From a virus: a stretch of 59,076 bases of DNA. Positions 14,669-22,828 of this stretch are shown here, in pieces. The stretch is taken from positions 1 to 59,076 of the IMG/VR virus record IMGVR_UViG_3300043353_000061; one strand, 5' to 3'. Made by a program: the position numbers and the translations under genes. The notes beneath the pieces are model-generated. The model searched no databases. It was given only the letters and a program-made list of their open reading frames with translations, and was not told the origin of the DNA. How positions within the stretch are numbered: the first letter of the stretch is position 1; every line of letters starts with the position of its first letter.

Positions 14669-14994
14669 GGCTCGTCCTTGGAGAGGCGGCGGGGCGCGAA
14701 CGGATACGAAAGCTCCGTCCGTGTCGAGCCGGGGGTGCATGAAAAACGTGTCGCGGTGGTAGGCCGAACAGTGTTTTTGGACTTTCCTGACAGACTTGTC
14801 TAGGGAAAACCCGATCCGAATTCGGCTTCTCCCGACACCAAATCCGACATCGAAGATTCACCGAATTCTCACGGCTCGCAGGCTAAGGGAGCCGGGCGGT
14901 TGGTGCCGCCCGGACACCGCATACCCGTCTTCTCACGGTCAGGCCGGCGGCTTGCAGGTGCCGGCGTATCCACTCCCTGATGTCCACGGCGTTC
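14669..14994. other. Intergenic region without a gene
   Basis: No convincing ORF. It holds the 10-bp palindrome CCGAATTCGG (about 14816-14825) and a short dyad GACA-GACT-TGTC near 14790. It may hold control sites for the flanking leftward genes; nothing stronger is seen. Confidence 0.4.
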
Positions 14995-15228
14995 CTAGCC
15001 TCCTGTGGCCTTGGCGATTTTGGGCGGACTCATCACCCGCCGGGTCGCGTCGGACGCCAGCGATTGCAGGCGGACCAGTTCATTCCGTAACTCGACCGGG
15101 TTGGACGCCCGGTGCTCGTCCCGCAGCAGCTCGTTGATCCGCTGCCAGACGTCGCCGGTGAAAGCGAGTAAGGCGTTCGTGTCGCTGACGGCTTTGGCGT
15201 GCCACTGGAGCAGTTCGGCGTCAAGCAT
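14995..15228 (-). CDS. Hypothetical helical protein (77 aa)
   Basis: Two long amphipathic helices (WQRINELLRDEHRASNPVEL, then RNELVRLQSLASDATRRV), possibly a coiled coil. Starts 2 bases after the SWIM gene stop. Not recognised. Confidence 0.6.
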   Translation of the reverse strand: MLDAELLQWHAKAVSDTNALLAFTGDVWQRINELLRDEHRASNPVELRNELVRLQSLASDATRRVMSPPKIAKATGG

Positions 15229-15230
15229 GG

Positions 15231-15662
15231 CTAAGCTCCGAGAGGTTCCCGCATGATCCGTCGGCCGAGCGAATCGGCCGTTTCGTCATCCGCCAGCCGG
15301 TCCGGGCCGTTGTCGTACCAATCGCTCTGCTCTTCGGCGTTGGCGTGCAGGTCCGTCACCGTCTCGCGGTCGTCCACTTCGGGCAGGTCCAGTTCACCGC
15401 GGGCAATCAGCGTGATGGTGGCCAACAGATGCCGGCAAGGAACCCGAGCCGGGCAGTCACACGAGGTCGGGCCGCTCGGCCCGCAGTCCACCCGGTAGCG
15501 GCGTTCGCTGCTGTCGGTGTGCGACCACCAAAAAGCGCCATCGCTGCTGCTCACGGTGTACTCGTCGTGCCGATTGCCCTCGCTGACCGCGACCACCAGC
15601 AGGTGCCGGGTGAGCGACGAGAGAACCTTGAGCGTGCGGCGGGTTTTGGTCATCGTCGTCAT
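15231..15662 (-). CDS. SWIM zinc-finger protein (143 aa)
   Basis: CDCPARVPCRHLLATI is a SWIM zinc finger (CxCx(n)CxH), preceded by a small beta domain (YTVSSSDGAFWWSHTD) that is usual before SWIM motifs. GGAGA lies before the ATG at 15662. It may bind DNA or associate with recombination proteins. Second SWIM-type protein of the window besides 8844-9230. Confidence 0.75.
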   Translation of the reverse strand: MTTMTKTRRTLKVLSSLTRHLLVVAVSEGNRHDEYTVSSSDGAFWWSHTDSSERRYRVDCGPSGPTSCDCPARVPCRHLLATITLIARGELDLPEVDDRETVTDLHANAEEQSDWYDNGPDRLADDETADSLGRRIMREPLGA

Positions 15663-15700
15663 CGCATCTCCCCCGTGCGTGTGTGTTGGGTCACTTCGCC

Positions 15701-15922
15701 TCACTCCGCCTTGTACTGCGGGGCCTTCTTCGCCCACTCCACCACCGCCTTCAGCTTGGCGATGGACTGCTCCGCGTCCCGGATCAGGTTCGCCACCGCG
15801 TCGGGCTGGTACTCGTAGCCGTCCTGATCCACCAGCAGCCCGTCGGGCTTCACCGCCAGCGTGTCGCCGTCCAGATACGACAACAGGTTCGTTAGGTCGT
15901 CGCGGGTCAGATCGGTCGTCAT
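15701..15922 (-). CDS. Hypothetical protein (73 aa)
   Basis: MTTDLTRDDLTNLLSYLDGD, then a C-terminal helix IRDAEQSIAKLKAVVEWAKK. The ATG at 15922 fits the coding pattern; the open frame extends upstream without support. Unknown function. Confidence 0.6.
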   Translation of the reverse strand: MTTDLTRDDLTNLLSYLDGDTLAVKPDGLLVDQDGYEYQPDAVANLIRDAEQSIAKLKAVVEWAKKAPQYKAE

Positions 15923-15948
15923 GGCAATCTCCGTTGGCTTGTGTTGGG

Positions 15949-16098
15949 TCACTTCCACCAGCCGAACCAGTTCACCGGGCGTTCTCCCGAAAGTCGGCAT
16001 TCCAGTTGGTACAGCCCGTAGCAGCCCGCACCCACGAAGGTCAGGACGGTCAGGGTGACGAGGAAAGCGAAGGCGGCGATCATTGCAGTTGGCCTCAT
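15949..16098 (-). CDS. Small single-pass membrane protein (49 aa)
   Basis: One strong transmembrane helix near the N-terminus (AFAFLVTLTVLTFVGAGCYG), ending in NWFGWWK. Unknown function; probably early membrane-associated. Confidence 0.6.
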   Translation of the reverse strand: MRPTAMIAAFAFLVTLTVLTFVGAGCYGLYQLECRLSGERPVNWFGWWK

Positions 16099-16148
16099 CA
16101 GGCACCGCGTTACGGTGCGACGGGTGGCGGTCCCCGTTTCGGCCTGAG

Positions 16149-16325
16149 TTAGATGGGCGAGAAGTGCCCGTAATCGCGTAGGTGACGGAAGCGAAGGTAG
16201 GACATCAGGTTCCCGAGCTTGATGTCTAACAGGGTGGGGAATCCGCTGTTCGCCTGGATATCCAGCCACCCGCGTTCGGCTTGGATTTCGCGGATGCGGC
16301 GGATCATGGTGAGGGTCGCGTTCAT
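16149..16325 (-). CDS. First gene of leftward early operon (58 aa)
   Basis: The ATG at 16325 has CCGGAG upstream and lies 41 bases from the -10 of a good promoter. MNATLTMIRRIREIQAERGW followed by a Leu/Arg-rich end. Not recognised; as the first product of the operon it may be an early takeover or regulatory peptide. Confidence 0.6.
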   Translation of the reverse strand: MNATLTMIRRIREIQAERGWLDIQANSGFPTLLDIKLGNLMSYLRFRHLRDYGHFSPI

Positions 16326-16366
16326 GGTCGGCTCCGGTCGGGGGTGGTGTTGGCTTGTCTGCACTT

Positions 16367-16395
16367 ACTCTACACAAGCGGTTAACCGCTGTCAA
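16367..16395 (-). promoter_or_regulatory. Strong leftward early promoter with palindromic operator
   Basis: Minus strand TTGACA (16390-16395), 17 bp, TAGAGT (16367-16372). The spacer contains the perfect 14-bp palindrome AGCGGTTAACCGCT (16377-16390), so a bound dimer would exclude polymerase. It probably drives the early leftward genes from 16325 on. Confidence 0.7.
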
Positions 16396-16491
16396 CCGCG
16401 TCTGACAAGATTTTCGGACTTCTTGTTTTGTTACCGCGAACCGCCGGACGTGGTATCCTTGTCCTGTCCCAACAGGAGGGCTGCGTGTACG

Positions 16492-16716
16492 ATGATTACC
16501 ATGAGCAAGAAGAAACAGAACAGCGGTAAGCACTCCGCACCGCGTCGTGCCGTTCAGTTCCCGGCCGCCTGGATCGAGGCCGCCGAACAGGAAGCGTCCA
16601 CCCGGCCCGCGCCGGTCATGTGGTACATCGTCGAACTCATCAAGAAGGACTTGGAAGCGAAAGGGAAGAGAACGCCGCCGACACCTTGGCCGCCAGCCGG
16701 CACCGCTCCGAAGTGA
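16492..16716 (+). CDS. RHH-like planctomycete regulator (74 aa)
   Basis: Divergent from the early operon. APRRAVQFPAAWIEAAEQEA followed by VMWYIVELIKKDLEAKGK is a short strand plus two helices, the ribbon-helix-helix plan, with a Pro-rich tail. AGGAGGG stands 11 nt before the ATG and an extended -10 (TGGTATCCT) about 40 nt upstream. Candidate ligand of the AGCGGTTAACCGCT operator. Confidence 0.65.
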   Translation: MITMSKKKQNSGKHSAPRRAVQFPAAWIEAAEQEASTRPAPVMWYIVELIKKDLEAKGKRTPPTPWPPAGTAPK

Positions 16717-16748
16717 TCCCTAACCGATACTGTACAAGTGTGAGGTGC

Positions 16749-16789
16749 GATCCGCTCGCCGTCAACCCGGCCGGGCGGATTTTCTGTTT
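16749..16789 (+). terminator. Rho-independent terminator after RHH-like gene
   Basis: ATCCGC and GCGGAT arms with a GC-rich inner part, followed at once by TTTTCTGTTT, 33 bases after the stop of the rightward gene. Confidence 0.65.
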
Positions 16790-16895
16790 CGTGCCTAAGT
16801 GTTTCGTCTTCGGGGAGTTGGGGCGGAACTACCTGTTCGGGCGTACAGATTTTCTTGACTTCGGCTTGCCATCGTTGATGGTTTGGAAGTGAAAA

Positions 16896-16924
16896 GGGCT
16901 GAGAGGTTCTAACCCCCTCAGCCC
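16896..16924 (-). terminator. Hairpin GGGCTGAG/CTCAGCCC
   Basis: Perfect 8-bp arms with a 13-base loop. On the minus strand it is followed by TTTTC, so it may end leftward transcription coming from the integrase side. Its arms share seven bases with the hairpin at 398-429. Confidence 0.45.
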
Positions 16925-17340
16925 CGGTGGTTCAGCGGTGACGGCCGCGAAACCACACCCGTGAGATTCTAGTATCCACCACGGGTTGTGCGTTTTCAAG
17001 CCGACACTTCCGAATCCCCCACCGATAGCCCCAGATTGGGCGAGCCTGTGACGCCGAAGGTTCCCTTGCGAGGGTCGGCGTAGCCCTGCCACCAGCTTCG
17101 TCGGTGGCAAACGGTGACCCGGTTGCGGGTTGCCGAACCGTCAGTGCCCGTTGACTCCGAGCCTTAAAACGGGAACAACGCTGAACGGCAGGCAGGGTGA
17201 AAGCCCCGGATGCCTGAACAAAACACCGGGGACGGTCAATGCGTACTACCGGCTCCATACCGGGAACGTCCGACCGCCACCGATTCCGCAAGGGGTCGGT
17301 GTGCACCTACCTCACCTCCCAAGAATGTCCACAGGAGTAG
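16925..17340. other. Structured intergenic region beside integrase; possible ncRNA or attP
   Basis: No credible ORF. It contains many perfect short helices in order, for example CCCGTT/AACGGG, CAGGCA/TGCCTG, CCCCGG/CCGGGG and CCACC/GGTGG. I do not recognise the RNA (not tmRNA, RNase P or a group I core by eye). It lies between the early region and the integrase, where a phage attachment site is often found. Confidence 0.35.
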
Positions 17341-17418
17341 GGCACTCAGGACAGCGTGAGCGACAACCATCACCCACAGCCGACCCCGCCGCCCGGCGGG
17401 ATACCGGAGGGAGTGCCG

Positions 17419-17814
17419 ATGAGCGACATGAGCGAGGAGACGCGGGCACAGTTGCGGACGGCGTTCGTGGCCCTCCTGTCGGCCACGGATGGTGGCATGG
17501 TGGCGGTGCGGGTGGACCGGCAGAGGGACAAGCCAGTCGATGTGGAGATGTGGGGAAGTCCAAGTGCGACCGTTCACCTCACCACCGAGAAACAACTCGC
17601 CCTTTCCGTCCTGCTCGGCGACCAAACGGTGTCGGTCGCCTACGTCCTCGACAAGTGCCAGGACGACGGGTCGTTCGTGCTGCGGTCGGCCGACGAGGTG
17701 CGGGCGGAGGAGCGGGAGCGGATTCTGTCCGCCGTGTGCGAACGGTACGAGCACTTCGCCGGCGACGAACACCCGAGCGCCGTGATTGACCTCGTCTCGG
17801 CCGCGTGCCGCTAG
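17419..17814 (+). CDS. Hypothetical protein (131 aa)
   Basis: Start at the ATG 17419 with GGAGGG 7 nt before it; a GTG at 17356 in frame is the alternative. The sequence has a beta-rich middle (VAVRVDRQRDKPVDVEMWGS) and a helical end. Converges on the integrase gene. Unknown function. Confidence 0.6.
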   Translation: MSDMSEETRAQLRTAFVALLSATDGGMVAVRVDRQRDKPVDVEMWGSPSATVHLTTEKQLALSVLLGDQTVSVAYVLDKCQDDGSFVLRSADEVRAEERERILSAVCERYEHFAGDEHPSAVIDLVSAACR

Positions 17815-17841
17815 GCGGCCCCGTCCAGCCGGGCGGCCACG

Positions 17842-18867
17842 TCAACCGGCCTGCTCCCGAGAAGCCACGTCCCGTAGCCCGGCGATATTCTGTCCGACGT
17901 GTGAATAGGTCCGTTCGATCATGCCGATACTCGTGCCCACCAGCGCCGCCACCCGCGCTGCTGGCACCCCGGCCTCCAGCCGCTCGGTGATGTAGGCGTG
18001 TCGCGTCGCGTACACCGTCGGGGCTGTGATGCCGGTCGTCGCCATGATCGCCCGCCATCGGCTGTTCACGTTGCCCATCGTTAACTTGTGCCCGCGGTGG
18101 TTGCGGAACAGCAGGCCGGAGCCGTACTTCACCCGCTGGCGGGTGAGGGCGAGCACCGCCGCCGGGGAGAAGATGATCGTCCGCAGCTTGCCGCTCTTGG
18201 CCGTCTTGTGGTCCCTCAACACCGCCTGCGCGTTCCGCCAGTCGATCCCCTCGACGGTCAGCCCCCGCACCTCCCCCGGCCGGGCGCCGCTCTCCCACAG
18301 CACCCGCAAAAAAGCCGCATAGTCGCCAACCGCCGCCGCCTCAGCCCTGACGAACTCGGCGGCGCTCACCAGGCAGTCGGCCCCGCGGTACTCGGCCGGC
18401 GGGATTCGCACCCGGAACGCGGCACACCCTGCCCACCGCACGAACGCCTGCGCCGCCGCCAAGGTCTGCCGGACGGTGCCCCGCCGCCACCCCTCCCGGC
18501 CCGCTTCCCGCTCCACCTCCAGCGGGTCGAGGTGTTCGACGTTTCTCGCCCCGAATGTTCGAACAAGCCATGCCAGCCGGTCGGCGACATCCGTGGCGGT
18601 CTTCTGCTTGATCCTGTGCCGCACGTCCGCCACGTACTTCGGCACCAGCCCGGCCACGGTGCCCGCCCTGACGCGCTCAGAGGCCCGTGGTTGCGCGTTC
18701 GCCGGCACCCCCGCCGCTTTCAGTGCCTCGCCGAGATCGGCCGCCAGACGCGCCAATTTGGCCACCGCTTCCGCCTCGTCGGGACCCAGATTCACAAGCT
18801 TGCCCCCGTGCTTCGTGTAGTAGGCGCCGCGTCCGTTGCGCTGCCACACTTTTGCCGGCCGCCCCAT
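17842..18867 (-). CDS. int: Tyrosine integrase
   Basis: 341 residues. N-terminal arm-binding region (1-70), SAM-like core-binding domain (71-165), catalytic domain from about 166. Catalytic residues visible are R196 (SGARPGEVRGL), K221/K224, R289 in YATRHAYITE and the nucleophile Y321 (IERTYSHVG). The usual box II HxxR His is a Tyr here (Y286), a tolerated variation. It would integrate phage DNA at attP/attB. No tRNA fragment that would define attP is recognised nearby. Confidence 0.92.
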   Translation of the reverse strand: MGRPAKVWQRNGRGAYYTKHGGKLVNLGPDEAEAVAKLARLAADLGEALKAAGVPANAQPRASERVRAGTVAGLVPKYVADVRHRIKQKTATDVADRLAWLVRTFGARNVEHLDPLEVEREAGREGWRRGTVRQTLAAAQAFVRWAGCAAFRVRIPPAEYRGADCLVSAAEFVRAEAAAVGDYAAFLRVLWESGARPGEVRGLTVEGIDWRNAQAVLRDHKTAKSGKLRTIIFSPAAVLALTRQRVKYGSGLLFRNHRGHKLTMGNVNSRWRAIMATTGITAPTVYATRHAYITERLEAGVPAARVAALVGTSIGMIERTYSHVGQNIAGLRDVASREQAG

Positions 18868-19157
18868 ATTCGCCTCCTTGCGAAATGGTGTCGTTTGGTG
18901 TGCCGGTACGCTCAGGATCGCGCATAACGCCTGAAAACGCTAGGCGGGATCGTAGAACTTTCTTGTCCGAACTCTTTAACGGACAAAGGTTTACGTCGAT
19001 CCGTCCGGCGTGCGTTCCGGCTGAAAACGTAGGGGGTATAGACGGAAGTGCGGGGTGCGCCAAGCGGAACGGGTTTGGTGTTCGGGGAGTGGTCAGAATG
19101 TGGGCGGGGAACGACTTGGGTGGACCCGTCCCCTTACCCCTCATACCGGCGAGATGT
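18868..19157. other. Intergenic region upstream of integrase
   Basis: 290 bases without a gene. It holds an inverted repeat TTGTCCG/CGGACAA (18963-18969, 18980-18986) and a CGCCT/AGGCG hairpin near 18926-18943. These are possible regulator or integrase arm sites. No clear promoter for the integrase is evident. Confidence 0.4.
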
Positions 19158-19679
19158 TTACAGACTGGAGAAGTCAACGACGCGGGCGGGAAGTGGTTTG
19201 AGCGGTGCCGCTTTCCGCATCCGGTTGATAGCCTTCTTCGCCTTGCGGAGCGTCACCTTTTTGCCCCCTTCGAACTCCGCGGCCTCGTGGCAAGACCTGC
19301 ACACCGGAACCAGATAGCGGATTTGCTTCCCGGACAAGTCGTTGGCATGGTATCGGTTGTGGTGGACCTGCTCTGCCGGGTTCGAACACGCCACGCACCG
19401 CCGCCCCTTCGCGGCAAACACCCTTGCCCGCACCTGCTTCCACAGATCGCTTGCCAAGTATTCGGCGTAGGTGGAGAACCCCATCGCTTTGAGGTTCCGC
19501 TGCCGGCTGGCGTAGTCGTTGCCGTACACCTCTGGTGCGTTCCCGGCCTTCGAACGCTTGCCGTTCTCGGTGCGGCAGTCGGCGCACCACAGCATTACCT
19601 TCCCGTTCGCTTTCAGGAAGGCTTCCGACGGCTTGTCTTGTTGGCACTTGAGGCAGGATTTCAACATGCGATGAACCAT
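19158..19679 (-). CDS. HNH endonuclease with zinc ribbon (173 aa)
   Basis: The N-terminal zinc ribbon is CLKCQQDKP with WCADC. The nuclease core is GRRCVACSNPAEQVHHNRYH followed by VPVCRSCHEAAEF, the HNH beta-beta-alpha metal site with a second Cys pair. A basic C-terminus could hold DNA. Free-standing homing endonuclease or phage nuclease. Confidence 0.85.
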   Translation of the reverse strand: MVHRMLKSCLKCQQDKPSEAFLKANGKVMLWCADCRTENGKRSKAGNAPEVYGNDYASRQRNLKAMGFSTYAEYLASDLWKQVRARVFAAKGRRCVACSNPAEQVHHNRYHANDLSGKQIRYLVPVCRSCHEAAEFEGGKKVTLRKAKKAINRMRKAAPLKPLPARVVDFSSL

Positions 19680-19818
19680 CGGAGAGGCGGGGAATTTTGG
19701 TCCCCCTGCCTCTCTTCGTAACCGTTCCCGCTATTGCCACGTCTGTCAAGAAAATCTGAACGTCCGACGGGGGGTGAAGTGGGCGTCGGGAGCCGTCCCC
19801 CGACGCCGGGAAGGTGCG

Positions 19819-20199
19819 TCAGGCCGCGAGGTGTTCGGCCACCACCGCGTCGAAGTCGGCGACCGTGTGCGCGCCGGCCGCCATCATCCGCACCGGCACC
19901 GCCTTGTCCGGGAACAGGGCGTTCCAGATGGAATCCATGACCGCCCCGTCGAGCTTGTCCACCACCATCGACAGGATCGCCTTCACGAACGGCATGTGCA
20001 GCTTGGCGATCTCCGCTTGCAGGAAGGTGTGCAGCCACGACTTGAGGGCGTCGGGGGCGTTGCCCACCAGCGCCGTCGGCACCGTCGGGTTGAGGCGGTC
20101 GAGGAAGCTCTTGGCCAGGGCCGCCACCCACGCGAACTGCGGGGGCAGGAACGTCGTCAGGGCGGTCAGGATCGCGCCCGCAATCGTCTTCCAGTCCAT
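19819..20199 (-). CDS. Hypothetical protein (126 aa)
   Basis: Moderately hydrophobic N-terminus (TIAGAILTALTTFLPPQFAW), then helices. It could be membrane-associated, and its place next to the small-membrane-protein cluster allows a holin-type role, but only one segment looks able to cross a membrane. Not recognised. Confidence 0.6.
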   Translation of the reverse strand: MDWKTIAGAILTALTTFLPPQFAWVAALAKSFLDRLNPTVPTALVGNAPDALKSWLHTFLQAEIAKLHMPFVKAILSMVVDKLDGAVMDSIWNALFPDKAVPVRMMAAGAHTVADFDAVVAEHLAA

Positions 20200-20255
20200 C
20201 GTCGTTACCTCGTGAGGTTGGGTCTATTGTGACCGGCCGCGGGCCGGGTTGGTGG

Positions 20256-20468
20256 TCAGGCGTAGCCCTTCTTGGCACGCCGCTTGGCAATCCGCTTGCG
20301 AAAAGCCCGCGTGTCGTCGCGTGTCGTGGACCGACTCCGCCCGCCGTTCGATTTGAAGTGGCCGGGGTCGGCCGGCGGTGTGTAGCGGTGGACCTGATCG
20401 AACGGCAGGTAGGACATCTCGGCCGCGAGAACGGCGGCAGCGAGTACGGGCATGGGTGGTCGGTTCAT
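20256..20468 (-). CDS. Hypothetical small exported protein (70 aa)
   Basis: A TTTGGAGA lies just before the ATG at 20468. Short signal-like start (MPVLAAAVLAAEMS), then a basic tail RAFRKRIAKRRAKKGYA. Function unknown. Confidence 0.5.
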   Translation of the reverse strand: MNRPPMPVLAAAVLAAEMSYLPFDQVHRYTPPADPGHFKSNGGRSRSTTRDDTRAFRKRIAKRRAKKGYA

Positions 20469-20513
20469 CGCTTCTCCAAATGGTGCCGGTAACTACCGAC
20501 AGATTGGACCACT

Positions 20514-20810
20514 TCAAGAACTCCCAGACGTGTACCGCAGCGGTTGCCACGCGGGGAGCTGCACCGGGGCAACGGGCGTGTCGATCTGTCGCCCCCACTC
20601 GCCCGCCAGCCGCTCGACCTCGGCCGGGCTGGTGGACCGGGGCCAGGTGGTCGTGCGGCCCTTGTAGGTGGCGTGCCAGGCGGCGGGGGTGACGGACACC
20701 TGCACCGGCTCGACGGTGGGGCTGAAGGCGGGCGGATCACGGTAAGCCGGCGGGTCGCGGTAGGCGGGCGGCTCGGCGGTCATCGTCACGAGCAGGATCA
20801 GCGTCAGCAT
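20514..20810 (-). CDS. Hypothetical exported protein with YRDPPA repeats (98 aa)
   Basis: AAGGAG 6 nt before the ATG at 20810. Signal-like start (MLTLILLVTMTA), then YRDPPA twice, then a small domain with two Trp. A possible secreted or outer-spanin-like protein; no lipobox is seen. Confidence 0.55.
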   Translation of the reverse strand: MLTLILLVTMTAEPPAYRDPPAYRDPPAFSPTVEPVQVSVTPAAWHATYKGRTTTWPRSTSPAEVERLAGEWGRQIDTPVAPVQLPAWQPLRYTSGSS

Positions 20811-20819
20811 CAACTCTCC

Positions 20820-21665
20820 TTAGTTGGCGGTCGGGGGTCCAGCGTCCTGGGGGTCGTCAGAGACACATTCAACGATGCACACGTCGGGCTGGTCGCCGTT
20901 GGCGAACAGGTGTTGCTCGTCCAAGTACACGCGGCCGTTGCCCCACGGACCCCAGTCCTTCCGCCACGAGTTCGGGTTGTCCAGCACCCACCGCCCGTCG
21001 GGGAGCAACTTCACCCCGTCAGCGTGGTTGCAGTGGTTCCCCGGTCCGCGGTCGTGACCGGCCACGCCGTACTTGTCGAATCGCTCGAAGTTGTTGCCCA
21101 CCATGTAGCCGTACACCGGGATCATCGGTTTCGGTAGCAACAGGGCGGTGATGATGTCGGCGTAGCTCGTCACCTGATACGCCTTCGCCAGCTTGAACCG
21201 AGCTGCCTCCGCCTTTGCCGTCGCGGGCATCCGACTTTGGTAGATGGGGTCTTGGCCGACCGTCGAGAACAGGCAGGTGCCCGTACTCATCCCGGCCGCG
21301 ATCCCGTCCGAAATCACCGCCCCTTCGTCCTGGTTGCCGTTGATGAGCGAGTAGAAGAATGCCGGCGAAAGCAGGAGCGGTTTCATACCCGCGATCGCCC
21401 GCGCCTTGCTCATCCCCATCGCCCACCCGTTCCCGACACAACTGCCGTGTTGCCCCTGGTCGAAGATGCCGAACACCGGGTCGAACGCCCGCCGGTCGAT
21501 CTCCTGCCAATCCTTCTTGTCGAACACCGGGAAGTGGTCCGCGAACCGCGGCAGCGCCTTGAACAGCCCGCCCGCGTCCGGCCGGCTGGCCAGCTTGCGG
21601 ACGTGTCCGTTGTGGTCCGTGAACTCGTCGGGCGTGTCGCCCGGCATCGCTTTCAACTGGCTCAC
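20820..21665 (-). CDS. Papain-like (C1-type) cysteine peptidase (281 aa)
   Basis: The GTG at 21665 overlaps the upstream stop (GTGA). The active-site segment is FDQGQHGSCVGNGWA, with Q72 and C76. The His is probably H214 in NHCNHADGVKLL, and the Asn N230/N232 in VLDNPNSWRKDWG, all in papain order. It could be a virion peptidase, a host-wall or S-layer degrading factor, or a lysis protein. It is coupled to a secreted protein gene, which suggests action outside the cytoplasm, though no signal peptide is visible. Confidence 0.8.
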   Translation of the reverse strand: MSQLKAMPGDTPDEFTDHNGHVRKLASRPDAGGLFKALPRFADHFPVFDKKDWQEIDRRAFDPVFGIFDQGQHGSCVGNGWAMGMSKARAIAGMKPLLLSPAFFYSLINGNQDEGAVISDGIAAGMSTGTCLFSTVGQDPIYQSRMPATAKAEAARFKLAKAYQVTSYADIITALLLPKPMIPVYGYMVGNNFERFDKYGVAGHDRGPGNHCNHADGVKLLPDGRWVLDNPNSWRKDWGPWGNGRVYLDEQHLFANGDQPDVCIVECVSDDPQDAGPPTAN

Positions 21666-22333
21666 TTCAGCACCCCCTTGAGTTTGGCCGCGAGGTCGGC
21701 GTCGGTGGCCGGCAGCGGGAACGCCGTCACCACCTTGCCCGCGTCGTCGAACACCAGCACGCACGACGGCCCCACCTTGGCGTCGGCCATCGCCGCGTCG
21801 TAGTTCTTGGCCTTCAGCTTCTCGGCGTCGGAAACGCTGCCGTACAGCCGGCACTTGCCCGCCGTCTTGAGCTGCCGGGCGGTCGGCCCGTCCGTCACCA
21901 TCACCGCCTTCGGGTCTGGGGCGGACTCGTTCACGATCATCACGGCCCACGTGCCCTGGGTGACGGGAACGGGTGGCGTTGGCGGCACGGGCGGTGGGAC
22001 GGGCGGCGCCGGCTGCCCGGCGACGGTGAACGTCGTACACACGCCCTCCAACTCGCCCGCCGTCCACCAACTGACCACGAACGCGGCGCCCGGCTTGGCG
22101 TCGTCCGGGCACTGGAACACGTACCGCCGCTCCCCCTTCTTCGGGGCCAGCTCCTCGAAGAACGCCTGCTCGTCGGTGAAGTTCCGTGCCAGCCCGATTT
22201 CCTTGTCCGTCTTCACGATGACGCGGATGAGTTGGCCGGGCTTGACGGCCTTTTCTTTGGGCACTTCGGGCGGTGCCGCGACCGCGAGAGCAGACGTCGC
22301 CAGCACGAGCAGTAATGCAGACGGACCACGCAT
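21662..22333 (-). CDS. Secreted protein with Pro-rich linker (223 aa)
   Basis: The ATG at 22333 begins a signal peptide (MRGPSALLLVLATSALAVAA). A beta-rich domain follows (about 30-120), then a Pro-rich linker (APPVPPPVPPTPPVPV), then a C-terminal domain with SCVLVFDDAGKVVTAFPLP, thioredoxin-like in look. Coupled to the cysteine peptidase. Possibly a periplasmic or virion accessory protein; not recognised. Confidence 0.7.
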   Translation of the reverse strand: MRGPSALLLVLATSALAVAAPPEVPKEKAVKPGQLIRVIVKTDKEIGLARNFTDEQAFFEELAPKKGERRYVFQCPDDAKPGAAFVVSWWTAGELEGVCTTFTVAGQPAPPVPPPVPPTPPVPVTQGTWAVMIVNESAPDPKAVMVTDGPTARQLKTAGKCRLYGSVSDAEKLKAKNYDAAMADAKVGPSCVLVFDDAGKVVTAFPLPATDADLAAKLKGVLK

Positions 22334-22356
22334 CGGTTCTCCCGTTGAGGTTGGGG

Positions 22357-22530
22357 TCAGCACTTTCCCTTGTCGCAATCCGGCCGGCTGGTCACTTCCT
22401 CGTAGCAAGCCGCGCAGTAGTAACTCCGGCACTGAGAGCACCCGCCGACCGAATGAGATTCGTCCGTCTCGCACCCGCACTCCTCGCAGGTTTGGGCGGT
22501 CGTGTCGTCATCGCCGGTCTCGGCTTCCAT
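22357..22530 (-). CDS. Small zinc-binding protein (57 aa)
   Basis: Start at the ATG 22530 because GGAGG is 5 nt before it. CEECGCETD, then CSQCRSYYCAAC, make two zinc-binding Cys sets. Function unknown. Confidence 0.6.
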   Translation of the reverse strand: MEAETGDDDTTAQTCEECGCETDESHSVGGCSQCRSYYCAACYEEVTSRPDCDKGKC

Positions 22531-22640
22531 CACGTCCTCCAGTGGTCGATCAGGCACAGGGCCGCGGCCACCAGCCCGAGCACCAGCAGCGCGGCGGACA
22601 GGTACAGGCGGCCGAGCCAGGGGTAAAGGATGTCACTCAC
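22530..22640 (-). CDS. Very small membrane protein (36 aa)
   Basis: GTG start at 22640 within the end of the previous gene; its stop overlaps the next ATG (TGATG). One helix, LYLSAALLVLGLVAAALCLI. A candidate holin or holin-like regulator from its place in a cluster of tiny membrane proteins. Confidence 0.5.
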   Translation of the reverse strand: MSDILYPWLGRLYLSAALLVLGLVAAALCLIDHWRT

Positions 22641-22815
22641 GGGTCGGCTCCGGCTTGGGCGGCGGTTGTTGCGTGTAGTCTTCCCACTCGGTGTCGGCGC
22701 GCATGTCGGCGACCTCTGCCGCCACGTCCACCCCACGCCAAGCGTCAGGGAACATGGCCGCGATCTTGTTCAGTGCCGCGATCGGGTCGGCCTTCTCCCC
22801 GAGATACTTTCCCAT
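22633..22815 (-). CDS. Hypothetical small protein (60 aa)
   Basis: Starts MGKYLGEKADPIAALNKIAA, then an acidic part and a Pro-rich tail. No membrane segment. Overlaps its downstream neighbour by 8 bases. Confidence 0.5.
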   Translation of the reverse strand: MGKYLGEKADPIAALNKIAAMFPDAWRGVDVAAEVADMRADTEWEDYTQQPPPKPEPTRE

Positions 22816-22828
22816 TTCCCCATCCCCC

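Noticed and set aside
16829-17110. A 93-codon minus-strand ORF beside the integrase
   Set aside because: It is antisense to hairpins, has low-complexity composition and no start signal, and resembles chance ORFs over structured RNA.
16925-17340. tmRNA, RNase P RNA or group I intron in the region beside the integrase
   Set aside because: None of the conserved core sequences of these RNAs could be found by eye.
18897-18990. Integrase promoter from TACGAT and nearby T-rich bases
   Set aside because: No acceptable -35 at 16 to 18 bases; evidence too weak to list.
19819-20199. Calling the 126-residue protein a holin
   Set aside because: Only one weakly hydrophobic segment is present and no family signature; left as hypothetical.
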